This document shows, piece by piece, positions 26,623-36,537 of a stretch of 64,000 nucleotides of DNA. The DNA is taken from the NCBI GenBank assembly GCA_903891085.1, contig CAITDJ010000107.1, positions 53,110 to 117,109 on the forward strand, written 5' to 3'. The notes below the pieces were generated by a model. That model was given only the letters and a program-made list of their open reading frames with translations. It did not search any database and was not told where the DNA came from. The stretch's first letter is position 1; every line of letters starts with the position of its first letter. The position numbers and the translations under genes are program-made. Source of the stretch: an uncultured Bacteroidota bacterium. Lineage in GTDB: Bacteria; Bacteroidota; Bacteroidia; Bacteroidales; F082.

Positions 26623-27852
26623 CTATTTCTTTTTAGTCATTTCACCCAAATCGAAAGTTAATGCAAATCGCAGCGTGTTTTGCAATGGGTTTGTCCCTAC
26701 ACTGCCTTTGGAATTAATCGGAATCAGATAAGAGAAATCCAAACCAAAAACATTGTAGCGTAAACCGGCTCCCAAAGAGACGAATTTACGGTTTCCTTTG
26801 GTTTTGTCTTCGTAGAATGCACCGCCACGAATGGCAAATACCTTGTTATACCAATATTCAGTAGCAACGGAGAAACTAAGTTCGCGCATTTCTTCATTAA
26901 AACCATTGGGCGCATCATAAAATGACTGAACAATTCCTTTCACAACACCAATATCATCTGTAATTCCTTTATAAATCTCAAATTGATCTGTTCCTGGAAT
27001 TGGCACAGGATTTCCCAAACTGTCGCGAAGATAAATAGGAGGAGAAGGAACCAGCAGTTTATTCACGTCGATGGAGAAAGCAATGGTATTATAATCATCT
27101 ATATCCAATGTCAGGGTCGGTCCAAAACGAAGATTAGTCGGAATAAAGTCCTTTTTGATACTTGTTTGGTTGTATCCCAGTTTTGCTCCAATATTGGAAA
27201 CATTGATACCCCAGGCAAAATTTGAATTTAAGCCGGGAAACCAATTCACATCTTTTTCCCAGAAAACTGCCACGTCAGAGGCAACAGACCATCCGGCCGA
27301 AGTTTCGGCACCCTGAACAAACTGGCCTTGCGTCAGGTTCGAATAGATAAACCGTCCGCTCACTGCGCCCGACAAATTATCGGTCAGTTTACGTGAATAG
27401 GTAGCATCAACAGCCCATTCGTTCGGGCTGTACGTACCATTGTCTTTTCCAAATTCATCGGTAAACTGAATGTCGCCCAGGGTGAAATAGCGAAGTGTTG
27501 CTGCAAAAGTTGACATATCGTTGATTCGTTTCGCAAAAGCCAGATAAGCCAGGTTCATATCCGGTACCAGGTTACGAAGCCATGGACTATAGGAGAGCCC
27601 AATGCTCATATCTGTTTCCATGGTGGCATATTTTGCGGGATTCCAATGCATGGAATAAACATCTGCTTTGGTTGAAACACCAGCATCACCCATCGAACCG
27701 GCACGTGCATCGGGTGCAATCATCAAAAAGGGAACCGCTGTTGTAATCACATTTAAACCATCATTCTGACCGTTCAAATTACCATAAGTCTGTGCTTGCA
27801 TCCTTATAAATCCAAGCAATAGAAAGGAAACAAAGAGAATTTTTAACTTCAT
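26623..27852 (-). CDS. porV: T9SS outer-membrane protein PorV
   Basis: The 409-residue protein has a signal peptide ending in QAQ and the PorV hallmark AVPFLMIAPDARAGSMGDAGVST, followed by SMHWNPAKYA and a 14-stranded FadL-like barrel pattern. It ends in LRFALTFDLGEMTKKK. PorV shuttles T9SS cargo from the translocon to the attachment complex that holds PorU. It lies downstream of two porU genes on the same strand, as in the known porU-porV order. A TAGTTTTG box at 27881-27888 (minus) may give it its own promoter. Confidence 0.93.
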   Translation of the reverse strand: MKLKILFVSFLLLGFIRMQAQTYGNLNGQNDGLNVITTAVPFLMIAPDARAGSMGDAGVSTKADVYSMHWNPAKYATMETDMSIGLSYSPWLRNLVPDMNLAYLAFAKRINDMSTFAATLRYFTLGDIQFTDEFGKDNGTYSPNEWAVDATYSRKLTDNLSGAVSGRFIYSNLTQGQFVQGAETSAGWSVASDVAVFWEKDVNWFPGLNSNFAWGINVSNIGAKLGYNQTSIKKDFIPTNLRFGPTLTLDIDDYNTIAFSIDVNKLLVPSPPIYLRDSLGNPVPIPGTDQFEIYKGITDDIGVVKGIVQSFYDAPNGFNEEMRELSFSVATEYWYNKVFAIRGGAFYEDKTKGNRKFVSLGAGLRYNVFGLDFSYLIPINSKGSVGTNPLQNTLRFALTFDLGEMTKKK

Positions 27853-27944
27853 AAAAAAATGAGTGAATTAATATTAATTGCAAAACTAACGATTTATCTT
27901 TTGTATTATTGTGATGATCCCAATTTGAATTTATAAATTACTGT

Positions 27945-30900
27945 TTATCTGAAATATACAAATTTCTGGTTTACCACAGTTTGTCTTTTTTCAGCATCCG
28001 TAATTTGAATACTATATACATAACTACCGGTTGAAATTGGTTTGCCATTGTTGTCCTTTCCGTTCCAATATATGGGAAGGGATTCCTGATTCACTGACTC
28101 AACTGTTGTTGTATGTGTTGTCACCCATTTGCCCGAAATGGTATAGATATCAAGTACCACTTCAAAAAGTCCGTCTTGTTGGTTGTGCCGGAAAGTGAAT
28201 GATGTTTCTCCGCGGAATGGGTTTGGATAATTAAATACATTGGTCAATACCAGTTTGTCGAAGGTTTCGATCACAAAGTCAATGCTTTTTGTTGAAGGGT
28301 TATTGTGCAAATCCCATGCTTTTAATTCGAGTGTATAACTACCAACCGGCAAGTCGTTTAAGTTGTAAGTAATTTTGCCTGTCGTAAAATTATCGATCTC
28401 AGGGGTATAATAACTGTTAATGATTACTGCACCTGAAGATTGATCGTTCAAGGTAAGTACAATGTCACGACCAATAGAAGTGCCAAGGTAATTCACTCCC
28501 TGTGGGTCTGAAATCCGGGCGAAAAAAACCGGAAATGGAAGAATAATATCACCCGAAACAAAATCAGTGTTATTGAGGTACATTTCAATCTCCGGACCAT
28601 TCTGGTCGATTGTTACAGTTTCATCTGTTCCGCCAACAATCAGGTTGCCAAAAACACCGATGGCATCGTCATAGGTGCTGGTGTCAACAGCGTAGTAACT
28701 TATTTTTGCTTTACCATAATTGAAAGAAAGGTCTTTTGGGAGCATGAAGCTGGCTTTGAACTCACCATTTTTTACAGTTACTTTTCCCCGGTAGAGCATT
28801 TTGCTGAAATAATTGAAATTCACCGCGTTACTTGTTTGATCATTGGCAAGTGTCCGGTAATTAGTCTTTTTATCAAACATTTTAATATCGAGATGCCCAT
28901 TGAAATCAGTTATTTTAATCCCTTCGGAATCAACTATTTCTCCTTCAATACTGACCGATGACATGGCATGCACTGTATCTGCTTCCCGAAGAGGAATCTC
29001 ACCATTGAATTTTGTTGTAATAATTTTTTTCGAGGGATAATTCAACCTCAGCGCCGGATCACCAAGAAGCGTAAAGTTGTTGATGTTTTCGTTTGAAGGT
29101 GATTTGGCAATCCGAATGATATCGCCCAGACGTTTCATCTGTACATCGGTCCTGTCAAAAATGGCTGAATATAATTTGCGATTCAGGGCAAAGTTGGAGT
29201 GCGAAAATGCTAAACGAGTTGTAGTCATCATGGCAATAGCCCCACCATTGGGTTGTAACAACAACCGTTCGCCAGCTGAAACAAATTTCGGGTTATCGAA
29301 ACGACTGAATTCACAGGTGGCAGTAATGAAAAATGGCATTTTCTCAGCATTTGTTAACGAAGAAATATCCGAAATATTGAATAGCCGTTCATCAGTCAAA
29401 CCGTTGATACCTCCATGACCAGTGTAATTTATGATCAGTGCTCCCTCTTCAATATTTTCAAGCAGGGTTTTGTTTGCGTCGGGAAACTGAAATCCACCTG
29501 TTACGCTGATTCGTTTGTAAGCATCTGTGTAAATTTTAACCAGATTCATTTCAAATCGAGCAGTATCAATTTGTTTTGAAAGTGTTTCAGCCTGATCAAG
29601 ATGTAGATTTCCATTGCCATCATCGGCAACAAAAGTGATATTATTGCGCCATTCACCGGTGTTTTCGTCGTTCCTGTCCATATAACTTCGCGTCTTCTGA
29701 ACCATCAGCCGGGCATCTTCCACTGTGTTTGCCGGTATGCGTCCAATTCCCAAATCGAGCGAGCCAATCATACCTTCACCTTCGGATTGGTCCATCAGTC
29801 CAAAATAATCATCACTTAAAAAACTGCGTGTATCAATCAATGAATTCGTCGACTGATAAGTTGGGACAAAGTTTGTGTTGTCTGACATCCGGTCTCTGTA
29901 ATCGTAGGATGCGTCACCAAAAAGTAATACATATTTAAGGGTATGATTGCTTTTGTTGTACACCATTCTTATAAAATCACGGACTGCAGTCACATCGGGT
30001 GTGCCACATCCAAACTCATTGTATATTTCCCGAATATCCACCACCTCACTTTCGAGTCCGTCATCGTTCCAATGAAGTTGTTTGATTTCATTTGCTTCGC
30101 TGATGACCTGCATGTCTGCGATGATGAGCATTTCGCAATTACTTATCGCGTGGAGGTTTTGTGACTGAATATGTTGGAAATTTACAATCTGTTTCGTTTG
30201 CTGATCGCTGAACAATACATATTCGCGCATTGTATCTGTTTCGGTAGTAAATTTCAATGAATCATCAATGATATTAAAAAGTTGCATTGCTGGTTTCAAT
30301 GGGTTGGTGATGTCCCAAAGGTTTAGTTCCGTGTTGGCACCTGCAACACTGAAAGTACTAATCGCGCCGTTTCCTTTTGAATCAGGATTCCTGAAAAACA
30401 AAGGTTCATTACGATAAATTAACCATCGCCAGGCGTTTATCCTGAGGTAATTAAGCCATGCCCGTGAACTTCCATCACTGGCACCAAAAGGGATTACAAT
30501 TTCAATTGTTTCGGAGTTGGAACTAAATTCACTGTTTTTGTTGCTTTCGCGTCCATGTATTTGACTATCAGCGGAAAGTTTGGCAAATAAAACCGAATCG
30601 AAAAGGGTTACATCATTTGCTTTTAAGCTCAGATACACATCTTCGACAATGGATCGGGCCACAAATTCGACCCTTATATGTGCCTTTCGATCGGTTACAA
30701 GGTCAGGAAATGTAAAGTTAAATTGTTTTGTAGCATCACTGATTGAAAATTCTTCGCCATACCATTGTCGCCCTGAAAGCATCAGATTGGTCAAATCTTC
30801 TTCATGGTCCTGATAATCAAGAAACTGATTGAAGTGCTTTGTTGGTTGTCCGTTGGATGATGCTACAGTGGCTATGCGTTTTCCATTTATTTGCTGGTTA

Positions 30901-31400
30901 ACACACAAATAATAGAAAGTTGAATCAGTATAAGGATTTATTGTGTGCTCAAAACGAGCTGTAAAAATGTTGTATTTCCACTTTGTAGGGCTGAGTCCGT
31001 AGAAAAGAATATAATCACTTGTATTAAATGCACCATCTTCCTGCCCCGATACATAAATGTCGTTTTCGTACAAATCGTCATATCTGCTTTCACCATTGGC
31101 TTCAGGAATGATTCCATTTCCATTAAAATAGATGCCGATTTTTCGTGGATCTATGTTATCAGGATTCAATCCAAAACCAATCAAATCGTTGTAGCTTATT
31201 TTATAAATACCAGACTCAATGATGCTTAGTTTAAGCCAATTGCCCTTGTTCAACACAGATTCTGATGCATACATGGGAGGGGTTTCGTCAGAAAAGCCAG
31301 TTTTACCTGTGGCAAACTGTTGTGCAAAAAGACCACTTACCGGCCAACAGCTGGAAAGAACAAATAATAGAAAGAAATACTTATTGTATATAGATAACAT
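27945..31400 (-). CDS. porU: PorU-like C25 peptidase (T9SS sortase), paralogue 1
   Basis: From the ATG at 31400 the protein has about 1150 residues; upstream in-frame starts (ATG at 31424, TTG at 31439) exist. The signal-like start MLSIYNKYFFLLFVLSS ends near LFAQ. Gingipain-type catalytic residues are visible: the His in LIINYTGHGG and the Cys in FFITATCEFSR. VLLFGDASYDYRDR is a further C25 landmark. The C-terminus has an Ig-like FlgD-type domain (NYPNPFRGETSF to the end). PorU cleaves the C-terminal signal of T9SS cargo and joins the protein to lipopolysaccharide. A second paralogue lies directly upstream on the same strand. Confidence 0.9.
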   Translation of the reverse strand: MLSIYNKYFFLLFVLSSCWPVSGLFAQQFATGKTGFSDETPPMYASESVLNKGNWLKLSIIESGIYKISYNDLIGFGLNPDNIDPRKIGIYFNGNGIIPEANGESRYDDLYENDIYVSGQEDGAFNTSDYILFYGLSPTKWKYNIFTARFEHTINPYTDSTFYYLCVNQQINGKRIATVASSNGQPTKHFNQFLDYQDHEEDLTNLMLSGRQWYGEEFSISDATKQFNFTFPDLVTDRKAHIRVEFVARSIVEDVYLSLKANDVTLFDSVLFAKLSADSQIHGRESNKNSEFSSNSETIEIVIPFGASDGSSRAWLNYLRINAWRWLIYRNEPLFFRNPDSKGNGAISTFSVAGANTELNLWDITNPLKPAMQLFNIIDDSLKFTTETDTMREYVLFSDQQTKQIVNFQHIQSQNLHAISNCEMLIIADMQVISEANEIKQLHWNDDGLESEVVDIREIYNEFGCGTPDVTAVRDFIRMVYNKSNHTLKYVLLFGDASYDYRDRMSDNTNFVPTYQSTNSLIDTRSFLSDDYFGLMDQSEGEGMIGSLDLGIGRIPANTVEDARLMVQKTRSYMDRNDENTGEWRNNITFVADDGNGNLHLDQAETLSKQIDTARFEMNLVKIYTDAYKRISVTGGFQFPDANKTLLENIEEGALIINYTGHGGINGLTDERLFNISDISSLTNAEKMPFFITATCEFSRFDNPKFVSAGERLLLQPNGGAIAMMTTTRLAFSHSNFALNRKLYSAIFDRTDVQMKRLGDIIRIAKSPSNENINNFTLLGDPALRLNYPSKKIITTKFNGEIPLREADTVHAMSSVSIEGEIVDSEGIKITDFNGHLDIKMFDKKTNYRTLANDQTSNAVNFNYFSKMLYRGKVTVKNGEFKASFMLPKDLSFNYGKAKISYYAVDTSTYDDAIGVFGNLIVGGTDETVTIDQNGPEIEMYLNNTDFVSGDIILPFPVFFARISDPQGVNYLGTSIGRDIVLTLNDQSSGAVIINSYYTPEIDNFTTGKITYNLNDLPVGSYTLELKAWDLHNNPSTKSIDFVIETFDKLVLTNVFNYPNPFRGETSFTFRHNQQDGLFEVVLDIYTISGKWVTTHTTTVESVNQESLPIYWNGKDNNGKPISTGSYVYSIQITDAEKRQTVVNQKFVYFR

Positions 31401-31440
31401 CCTTTGGTATAAATGATAAAACATAAAATAGATAATCAAA

Positions 31441-34400
31441 TTACCTATAAATCAACATTTTAGATCTTTTTTCGCTGCGTTCACCCAATTCATTGGTGAC
31501 AAAAACGCGGTAAATATACAAACCTTTGGTGATAGGATATCCTCCGTCGCTTGTACCATCCCAGCGAATTGGCTCACTTTGAAAGCTGTTTCCTGAAATC
31601 TGCTTCCTGATTGTTTTAATAAGTTGGCCGGTCGAGTTAAAAATACTTACCTCAACTTTTAGTTCATTACCTGCCTGATTATGATCGAAAACGATAGATG
31701 TTTCGTTCCTGAAAGGGTTAGGAAAATTATAAAGATTATCTAATGCCATTTGATCGCTGCCCACTACGATAAATTCAATCGACGTTTCGGATGAATTGTT
31801 GAAAACATCCCATGCTTTAAGACGCAGGGTATGCAGGCCGGGATTCAAATTCGAAAAAAGGTAATTTACTGTTCCTGAGGTACTTTTGTTTAAGTCTGCC
31901 TCATAAAAGTCGTTGAGTACAGTGCTTTTTTCGGTTGCTCCTGTAATGGTAGCCACAATATCATGTCCGATTCCGTTTCCAGTTGTATTGATTCCGTTTT
32001 CATCTCTCAATCGGGCAAAGATTGTCGGGTTTTCATTGGTCATGCCTCCCGAAATAAAAGTTGAATCGTTCATGAAAAGATCGATGACTGGTCCGTTTTC
32101 ATCTTCAACCACTTCTTCACTAAATCCACCGATGATAATATTCTCATAATAGCCCAGTGCGTCAGTCTGGAAATCTGTTGCATAATAACTGATTCTGCCT
32201 GCACCATAATTGTAGGCGATGTCCTTTGGAAGCATAAATGAAAAAGTGAATTCCCCATCAATAATGGCAACTTTTCCCTTATAAATCAGGCTATTGCGGA
32301 GTGAATAGGTATAAGGTGCGCTTTGATCACCGTAAGTAACAAAATCAATGGATTTGTCATAAACGCTGGGATAAACGATACCATTATAATTGTTTACAGG
32401 ATTATCATTTTCATCGGTAATCATGCCCGAAACCTTCACCACATCATAGGCCCGCAGGGTATCGAAAGTTTCATCTACCGTTTCATTATTGATATGGGTT
32501 GTAATTACTTTTAGTGTTGGAAATGCAAGTTGAAGTGCCGGATCACCAAGCAAAACAAATTTAAGGTCGTTGGCTTCCCCGTTTAGTTTCGACCGCCTGA
32601 TTACATCGCCAAAACGAGGATATTCACCATCCTGTTTCAAAAATATATTATTTTCATAAATGGCCATGTTTAACCTCAGATTGGCGGAAGCATAAGTGGC
32701 TCTCGACGTTGTAAACATCGAAATAGCGCCTCCGTCGGGGTTTAAAATCACCAATTCACCTGCAGAAACACGGGTAGGATCATCATAACGACTAAACTCG
32801 CAGGTGGCAGTGATAAATACAGGTAAAGTCCCGAAATTGCGCCAATTGATGATGTCAGCAATTGCTAAGGTGCGTTCGTGTCCCCAACCTATTTCACCTC
32901 CATGTCCGGAATAGTTCATAATTAAACTGCCTTTTTCCATCCGGTTGTTTATTGCCTGATTCATTTCAGGTGCTTTTTGACCGCCGGTTGTTGCAATTTG
33001 TTTGAATGAATCGAGGTAGATTTTGTCAATGTTCAGTGCTTTTTGGCTGGATTGAAGAAATCCTGCCAGATTTTCAGCATCTTTCAGGTGCAAATTACTA
33101 TCACCATCATCAGCAATGAAAGTTACGAAATTGCGCCATGATCCCATTACCCCAACTTTTTTTTGAAGGTAGTTTTCTACTTTATCTACCATTTGGCCTG
33201 CCTGTGTCAGGCTGCTTATAGGAAATCTGCCAATTCCGATATCCACCAGATTTTCTCCGGAATCATCTTCATCTTCATCCAGAAATCCAAAATAATCATC
33301 ACTTGCAATGGATGAAACGAGGTCGAGTGATTCGATGCTTTCCCAGGTAGGAACGAAATTACTATTTCCACCTATTCGGTCTTTGTAGTCGAATGATGCG
33401 TCACCAAAAAGCATAAGGTAGCGCAACTCTCGCCCCGGGCTGCTTTGGCTGTATAGTTTGCGTGCGAAATCACGGATTGCTGTGATATCCTGCGCGCCCG
33501 ATGAAAACTCGTTATATATTTTCTGTGGTGTGGTAACAAAAACAATGAGGTTGCTGTTATTTCTATGAATCTCAGCCAGTCTTTCAGCTTCTGACAGAAA
33601 ATCAGGATGTGAAACGATCAGGTAATCGATGTTTGTTACGGCATGAAGATTTTGATTTTCAATTTTTTCAACAAATTCGACCACCTGAAATGAATTACCC
33701 TCATAAGCCAAAAATTCGTGTGGGGTTTCAGATGAAACTTTAAATACAAGTGTGTTTGATTGATATACTGTATTTTGAATTTTTGGTTCAACCGGATTCG
33801 TTACATCCCATATTTTGATCTGATCTGTTGCGTTGGAAAGTCTGTATTCGTAAACGCCTGGATGTGAAGAAGTTATTGGATAACGGAACTGCATCTGACT
33901 TCCGGTGAATGACAGTCCCCGCCAGACATTCACTTCAAGGTAATCGAGCCAGCCACGGCTTGAATTTGAAAACCTGTTAAACTCAAGACCAACCTTAACG
34001 CTTGTTCCGACAGGCTCGAAAGTCGTTTTTGTATTTCCGGTCGTTGCAAAGGTGTAGCTGGTAACGGTGGTCGACCTTATCGGAATCGTTTTTTTTGCAA
34101 TGTCATCGATCGATAGTTGAAAACTGGCACCTGTCATCGTTCTTCCTGCAACATAGCAGGTAACCGTACTGTTGTGATCCAATGAAAGATTTGGAAAGGG
34201 GAATGTGTATGATTTCGTTAACGTTACATCAAACAAATCACCAAACCATGTCCGCCCCGTGTTGGTAAGGTTATTCAAATCTTCATCAATCACCTGAAAA
34301 TCAGGAAATTCATTAATTGTTGCCAAGGGTGTGTCTGTAGATGAATTCATTGTTTCGATTCTTTTTCCTGTTCCGCGATCAACGGTTAGAAAAACATAAG

Positions 34401-35241
34401 AATAGTCATCATAAGCGTGGTTCTTGTGATAATAAACGCTTTCTAAATCGTTGTATGACCAGGTCACAGGGCCCTTACCATAAAACAGAAAATAGTCAGC
34501 ATCATCAAAACTGCCATCTTCACCTCCAAAAACCTGAATCGGTAATTCGGCCAGATCATCGATACGGGGAAGGCTGTTTAATACCGGAAGCATTCCTCCT
34601 CCATTGCCAAAAAGTCTGATATTGGATGGATTAAGACCAGTTAAGATAATTCCCATTGATTTCAGGTCGTTACCAGTGATTCTGTAAATACCATTTTCTT
34701 TTAGCCGCATTTTATACCAGTTTCCTGTTGCCAACACTGAGTTATTCACAAAATGAGCAGGGGAGGATTTTAATTCTGTCATTGAATCATCAATGTTGAT
34801 GATGAGATTGAAGGATAGAAGTTTTTCGATAATGCCGGTAACCGGGTTAATACGTAAACTTTTTATTTCGGTTCGCAGGTAATGATTGCCTTTAGAGGTA
34901 GTTATTTTTTGGGATATTGAAAAAGCGGAATCGATTAAACTACGATCGACAAGGGCGTTTTCGCCTATACTCAGGGGGGCCACCTGTATATTTGAAATGG
35001 TGGTGGTTTGACTAATTTCTCTGCTAAATACAGGCTCAGCGTCGAGAAAGTATGGAATACCTGATGTTGGTGATGGATAAGAAGCGTGGATAAAGTGAAG
35101 CCGCATGATAGGTTCAAGGCCATTCAGCTGCAATGTATCGGGTGACTGCCAGTCGAGGGTGATGTGCTTGTTTACATCATAGGAGGCAAAGGTAACAACC
35201 GGTAATAGAAAGAATAATAATAAATTTAGAGGTTTAAACAT
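31441..35241 (-). CDS. porU: PorU-like C25 peptidase (T9SS sortase), paralogue 2
   Basis: From the ATG at 35241 the protein has about 1266 residues and a signal peptide (KPLNLLLFFLLPVVTFAS); a GTG ten codons earlier is possible. It parallels the downstream gene over its whole length. The catalytic His lies in LIMNYSGHGG and the Cys in VFITATCEFSRYDDP. It shares YLMLFGDASFDYKDR, and its C-terminus is again a FlgD-like Ig domain (NFPNPFRNETSI). It is about 110 residues longer at the N-terminus than paralogue 1. Its extra N-terminal region, including MKLNGIYRITGNDLKSMG-type repeats, makes it the better candidate for the canonical PorU. Both seem catalytically intact, so the division of labour is open. 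Confidence 0.88.
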   Translation of the reverse strand: MFKPLNLLLFFLLPVVTFASYDVNKHITLDWQSPDTLQLNGLEPIMRLHFIHASYPSPTSGIPYFLDAEPVFSREISQTTTISNIQVAPLSIGENALVDRSLIDSAFSISQKITTSKGNHYLRTEIKSLRINPVTGIIEKLLSFNLIINIDDSMTELKSSPAHFVNNSVLATGNWYKMRLKENGIYRITGNDLKSMGIILTGLNPSNIRLFGNGGGMLPVLNSLPRIDDLAELPIQVFGGEDGSFDDADYFLFYGKGPVTWSYNDLESVYYHKNHAYDDYSYVFLTVDRGTGKRIETMNSSTDTPLATINEFPDFQVIDEDLNNLTNTGRTWFGDLFDVTLTKSYTFPFPNLSLDHNSTVTCYVAGRTMTGASFQLSIDDIAKKTIPIRSTTVTSYTFATTGNTKTTFEPVGTSVKVGLEFNRFSNSSRGWLDYLEVNVWRGLSFTGSQMQFRYPITSSHPGVYEYRLSNATDQIKIWDVTNPVEPKIQNTVYQSNTLVFKVSSETPHEFLAYEGNSFQVVEFVEKIENQNLHAVTNIDYLIVSHPDFLSEAERLAEIHRNNSNLIVFVTTPQKIYNEFSSGAQDITAIRDFARKLYSQSSPGRELRYLMLFGDASFDYKDRIGGNSNFVPTWESIESLDLVSSIASDDYFGFLDEDEDDSGENLVDIGIGRFPISSLTQAGQMVDKVENYLQKKVGVMGSWRNFVTFIADDGDSNLHLKDAENLAGFLQSSQKALNIDKIYLDSFKQIATTGGQKAPEMNQAINNRMEKGSLIMNYSGHGGEIGWGHERTLAIADIINWRNFGTLPVFITATCEFSRYDDPTRVSAGELVILNPDGGAISMFTTSRATYASANLRLNMAIYENNIFLKQDGEYPRFGDVIRRSKLNGEANDLKFVLLGDPALQLAFPTLKVITTHINNETVDETFDTLRAYDVVKVSGMITDENDNPVNNYNGIVYPSVYDKSIDFVTYGDQSAPYTYSLRNSLIYKGKVAIIDGEFTFSFMLPKDIAYNYGAGRISYYATDFQTDALGYYENIIIGGFSEEVVEDENGPVIDLFMNDSTFISGGMTNENPTIFARLRDENGINTTGNGIGHDIVATITGATEKSTVLNDFYEADLNKSTSGTVNYLFSNLNPGLHTLRLKAWDVFNNSSETSIEFIVVGSDQMALDNLYNFPNPFRNETSIVFDHNQAGNELKVEVSIFNSTGQLIKTIRKQISGNSFQSEPIRWDGTSDGGYPITKGLYIYRVFVTNELGERSEKRSKMLIYR

Positions 35242-35486
35242 ACAATATGGTAAAATATTTCGTGTATTCACTTGTATGACAGTTAATTAATAATTTATTT
35301 AATCATTCATTCCTACCAGCTTCTTTACTTTAGTAAACAGTAAACTGGTTCAATAGTTTTGATTGTTAACGTGTTTTTATTTTTTTTATTATTATGAATA
35401 GAATTTGACCTTTTAAAACGCTCTATTCCAGAAAAACATTGTAACATTGTGGCCTCAATATGAAATTTAAATTGCACTAATAATCC

Positions 35487-36488
35487 ATGACTTTCAAATC
35501 TTTAGTGAGTGCTCTGGTTTTGTTATGGATTGTGCCTCTCAATATGAAAGGTCAGGATCCTGCTTTATCCCAGTTTTATGCGAATCCCCTTTATTTGAAT
35601 CCAGCACTTACCGGAAATACAGAATGTGCTCGGTTTAATTTGAATTATCGTAATCAGTGGCCTTCAATTTCGAAGGCATATGTCACATACAGTGCAAGTT
35701 ATGATCAAAATATTCCTGAGATAAATAGTGGATTTGGATTCATGTTTATGAATGATGTACAGGGAAACGGTATTTATTCGCGCAGCACAATAGGGGCATA
35801 TTATGCTTATAACCTAAAAATTTCAGAGGATTGGGTGATGAGTTTTGGAGTAAAGGGAGCATACTATCAGGAGGCATTATCCGGCGAGATGCTGCAGTTT
35901 GCCGATCAGCTGAACCTCACTACCGGTGAATTCGAAAACACCTCCACTGATTTGCCTGAGAAAAGTAATATTAATGCAGTTGATTTTGGGACCGGAGTTT
36001 TATTTGATTATGGAAATAAGGTTTATGTTGGATTTTCGGCTGACCATCTTACCGAACCCGATTTATCTTTTTACAATGCTGGAACAGCAAAATTACCCAT
36101 GAAAATGACTTTTCATAGCGGTGTTACAATAAATTTATCACAGGGTGGATTGGGTTCAGATAGTCATGAAGACCTTGTTATTCAGCCAAATATACTTTAT
36201 CAACAACAAACAGCTTACAAACAATTGAATGCGGGCTTTTATATGTCGAAATTTCCTTTCATCTTTGGGGGCTGGTTTCGGAATAATTTCACAAATTCGG
36301 ATGCTGTGATGATCCTTGCGGGGATCACTTATAACAACTTTAAATTTGGATATAATTACGATTTTACAGTGTCAAAACTGGGTGGTAGCAGTGGGGGAGC
36401 GCATGAAATTTCGACTTCTTGGGACTTTTGTATAACAAAAGATGCAAAAAGAAGAAAGATCAGGACAATAAAATCACCCATGTTTTAG
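35487..36488 (+). CDS. PorP/SprF-like T9SS outer-membrane protein
   Basis: The 333-residue protein has a signal peptide ending near KGQ, then DPALSQFYANPLYLNPALTG, the signature start of the PorP/SprF family. Repeated barrel strands follow and the end is KSPMF. Family members are outer-membrane parts or partners of T9SS and often pair with particular cargo. It is divergent from the porU pair and directly upstream of gldJ (about 50 bases), consistent with a T9SS cluster. Confidence 0.88.
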   Translation: MTFKSLVSALVLLWIVPLNMKGQDPALSQFYANPLYLNPALTGNTECARFNLNYRNQWPSISKAYVTYSASYDQNIPEINSGFGFMFMNDVQGNGIYSRSTIGAYYAYNLKISEDWVMSFGVKGAYYQEALSGEMLQFADQLNLTTGEFENTSTDLPEKSNINAVDFGTGVLFDYGNKVYVGFSADHLTEPDLSFYNAGTAKLPMKMTFHSGVTINLSQGGLGSDSHEDLVIQPNILYQQQTAYKQLNAGFYMSKFPFIFGGWFRNNFTNSDAVMILAGITYNNFKFGYNYDFTVSKLGGSSGGAHEISTSWDFCITKDAKRRKIRTIKSPMF

Positions 36489-36537
36489 TTAATACAAAGT
36501 CGAAAACAGAATTTTAATGCAGTTGAACATGTTTAGA

